Translations under genes and position numbers: made by a program | Origin: Ruminococcaceae bacterium UBA2854 | Lineage (GTDB): Bacteria > Bacillota > Clostridia > Oscillospirales > Acutalibacteraceae | Direction of reading: 5' to 3' | Assembly: GCA_002350765.1 (NCBI GenBank) | Contig: DEFK01000014.1 | Span: 1-21,337, forward strand | Length of the DNA stretch: 21,337 nt | The notes under the pieces: generated by a model | Databases searched by the model: none | What the model was told of the DNA's origin: nothing | What the model saw: the letters and a program-made list of their open reading frames with translations, nothing else | Part shown: positions 21,091-21,337 of the stretch, piece by piece | Layout: each line of letters begins with the position of its first letter | How positions within the stretch are numbered: the stretch's first letter is position 1

Positions 21091-21337
21091 GTGATCGGAA
21101 GCGGCGGCTCGACATATTTTACTTTATAAGAAAATGCCTATTCAGACCACGCCGTTTTAGAAAGTTTTCGGAAAAATATACCGTTTCCAAAGGCGTGATT
21201 GGGAGCGGCACCTCGTTTATTATAAACTTTATACGAAAAGCCTATTCAGACCACGCCGTTTATGAAGCCTTTCGGTAATATTGAACGTTTCCAAAGGCGT
21301 GAATGGGTACGGCCCCTCGTTTATTATAAACTTTATA
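21091..21337. repeat. Tandem array with 104-bp period, cut by the window edge
   Basis: Unit 1 is 21091-21194, unit 2 is 21195-21298 (both exactly 104 bases) and unit 3 begins at 21299 and runs off the end after 39 bases. By hand count units 1 and 2 agree at about 72% of positions without gaps, and unit 3 agrees with unit 2 at 35 of 39. The block CCTATTCAGACCACGCCGTT is identical in units 1 and 2. CACGCC (21148, 21252) can pair with GGCGTG at each unit junction (21192, 21296). The period is not a multiple of three, so it is not a protein repeat. No gene is seen in it. Confidence 0.85.

Noticed and set aside
21087..21278. Open frame of 63 codons across the 104-bp array
   Set aside because: It has no ribosome site, starts in the terminator, and the 104-base period shifts frame at each unit, so it is chance.
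21091..21337. CRISPR array
   Set aside because: The repeated unit is 104 bases with no short constant repeat alternating with unique spacers, and no cas gene is in the window.

Overview
The window looks like a piece of chromosome from a gut-type Firmicute of the Clostridia (Ruminococcus/Oscillospiraceae-like). This is inferred from AT-rich intergenic regions with strong Shine-Dalgarno sites, several TTG starts, BioY, a small RelQ-type alarmone synthetase, CotH kinases and many secreted Lys-rich bacterial Ig-like (Big_2) proteins. I cannot name a species. I see no rRNA, tRNA, transposase, phage gene or CRISPR array.

Layout. 1-2832 is housekeeping: a TtcA-like tRNA thiolase (minus) diverging from a RelQ-type (p)ppGpp synthetase, then a biotin transporter gene bioY with an apparent BirA operator, and a small Cys-rich DUF1284 protein overlapping the end of bioY. 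3059-18112 is a 15-kb run of plus-strand genes that all encode exported or membrane proteins: an NlpC/P60 peptidoglycan hydrolase with two peptidoglycan-binding repeats, a secreted Ig-like protein, a CotH-family kinase lipoprotein, a 1237-residue subtilisin-like protease, a 65-residue membrane protein in an apparent operon with an exported PLP enzyme of the cysteine desulfurase (aminotransferase class V) fold, and a second CotH kinase. Most units have their own promoter and terminator. 18161-20393 (minus) is a two-component system: a LytS-like multi-pass histidine kinase and a response regulator with a SARP/BTAD-type output. Divergent from it is a small secreted protein whose promoter carries three copies of a TTTGTTGTA half-site. 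The right edge (21091-21337) is a non-coding tandem array with a 104-bp period that runs off the window.

How it may fit together (inference). The 15-kb block reads as a cell-surface construction locus. The hydrolase opens wall, CotH kinases could phosphorylate Ser/Lys-rich secreted partners, the protease and second CotH carry the same 151-residue C-terminal double Ig-like module (about 57% identical, ungapped), and the two-component system may sense a surface signal and control at least the small secreted protein beside it. The most unusual items are the exported PLP enzyme with intact active-site residues, the protease with a roughly 190-residue insertion just before its catalytic Ser, a possible pseudoknotted leader before the 4775 gene, and the 104-bp array.
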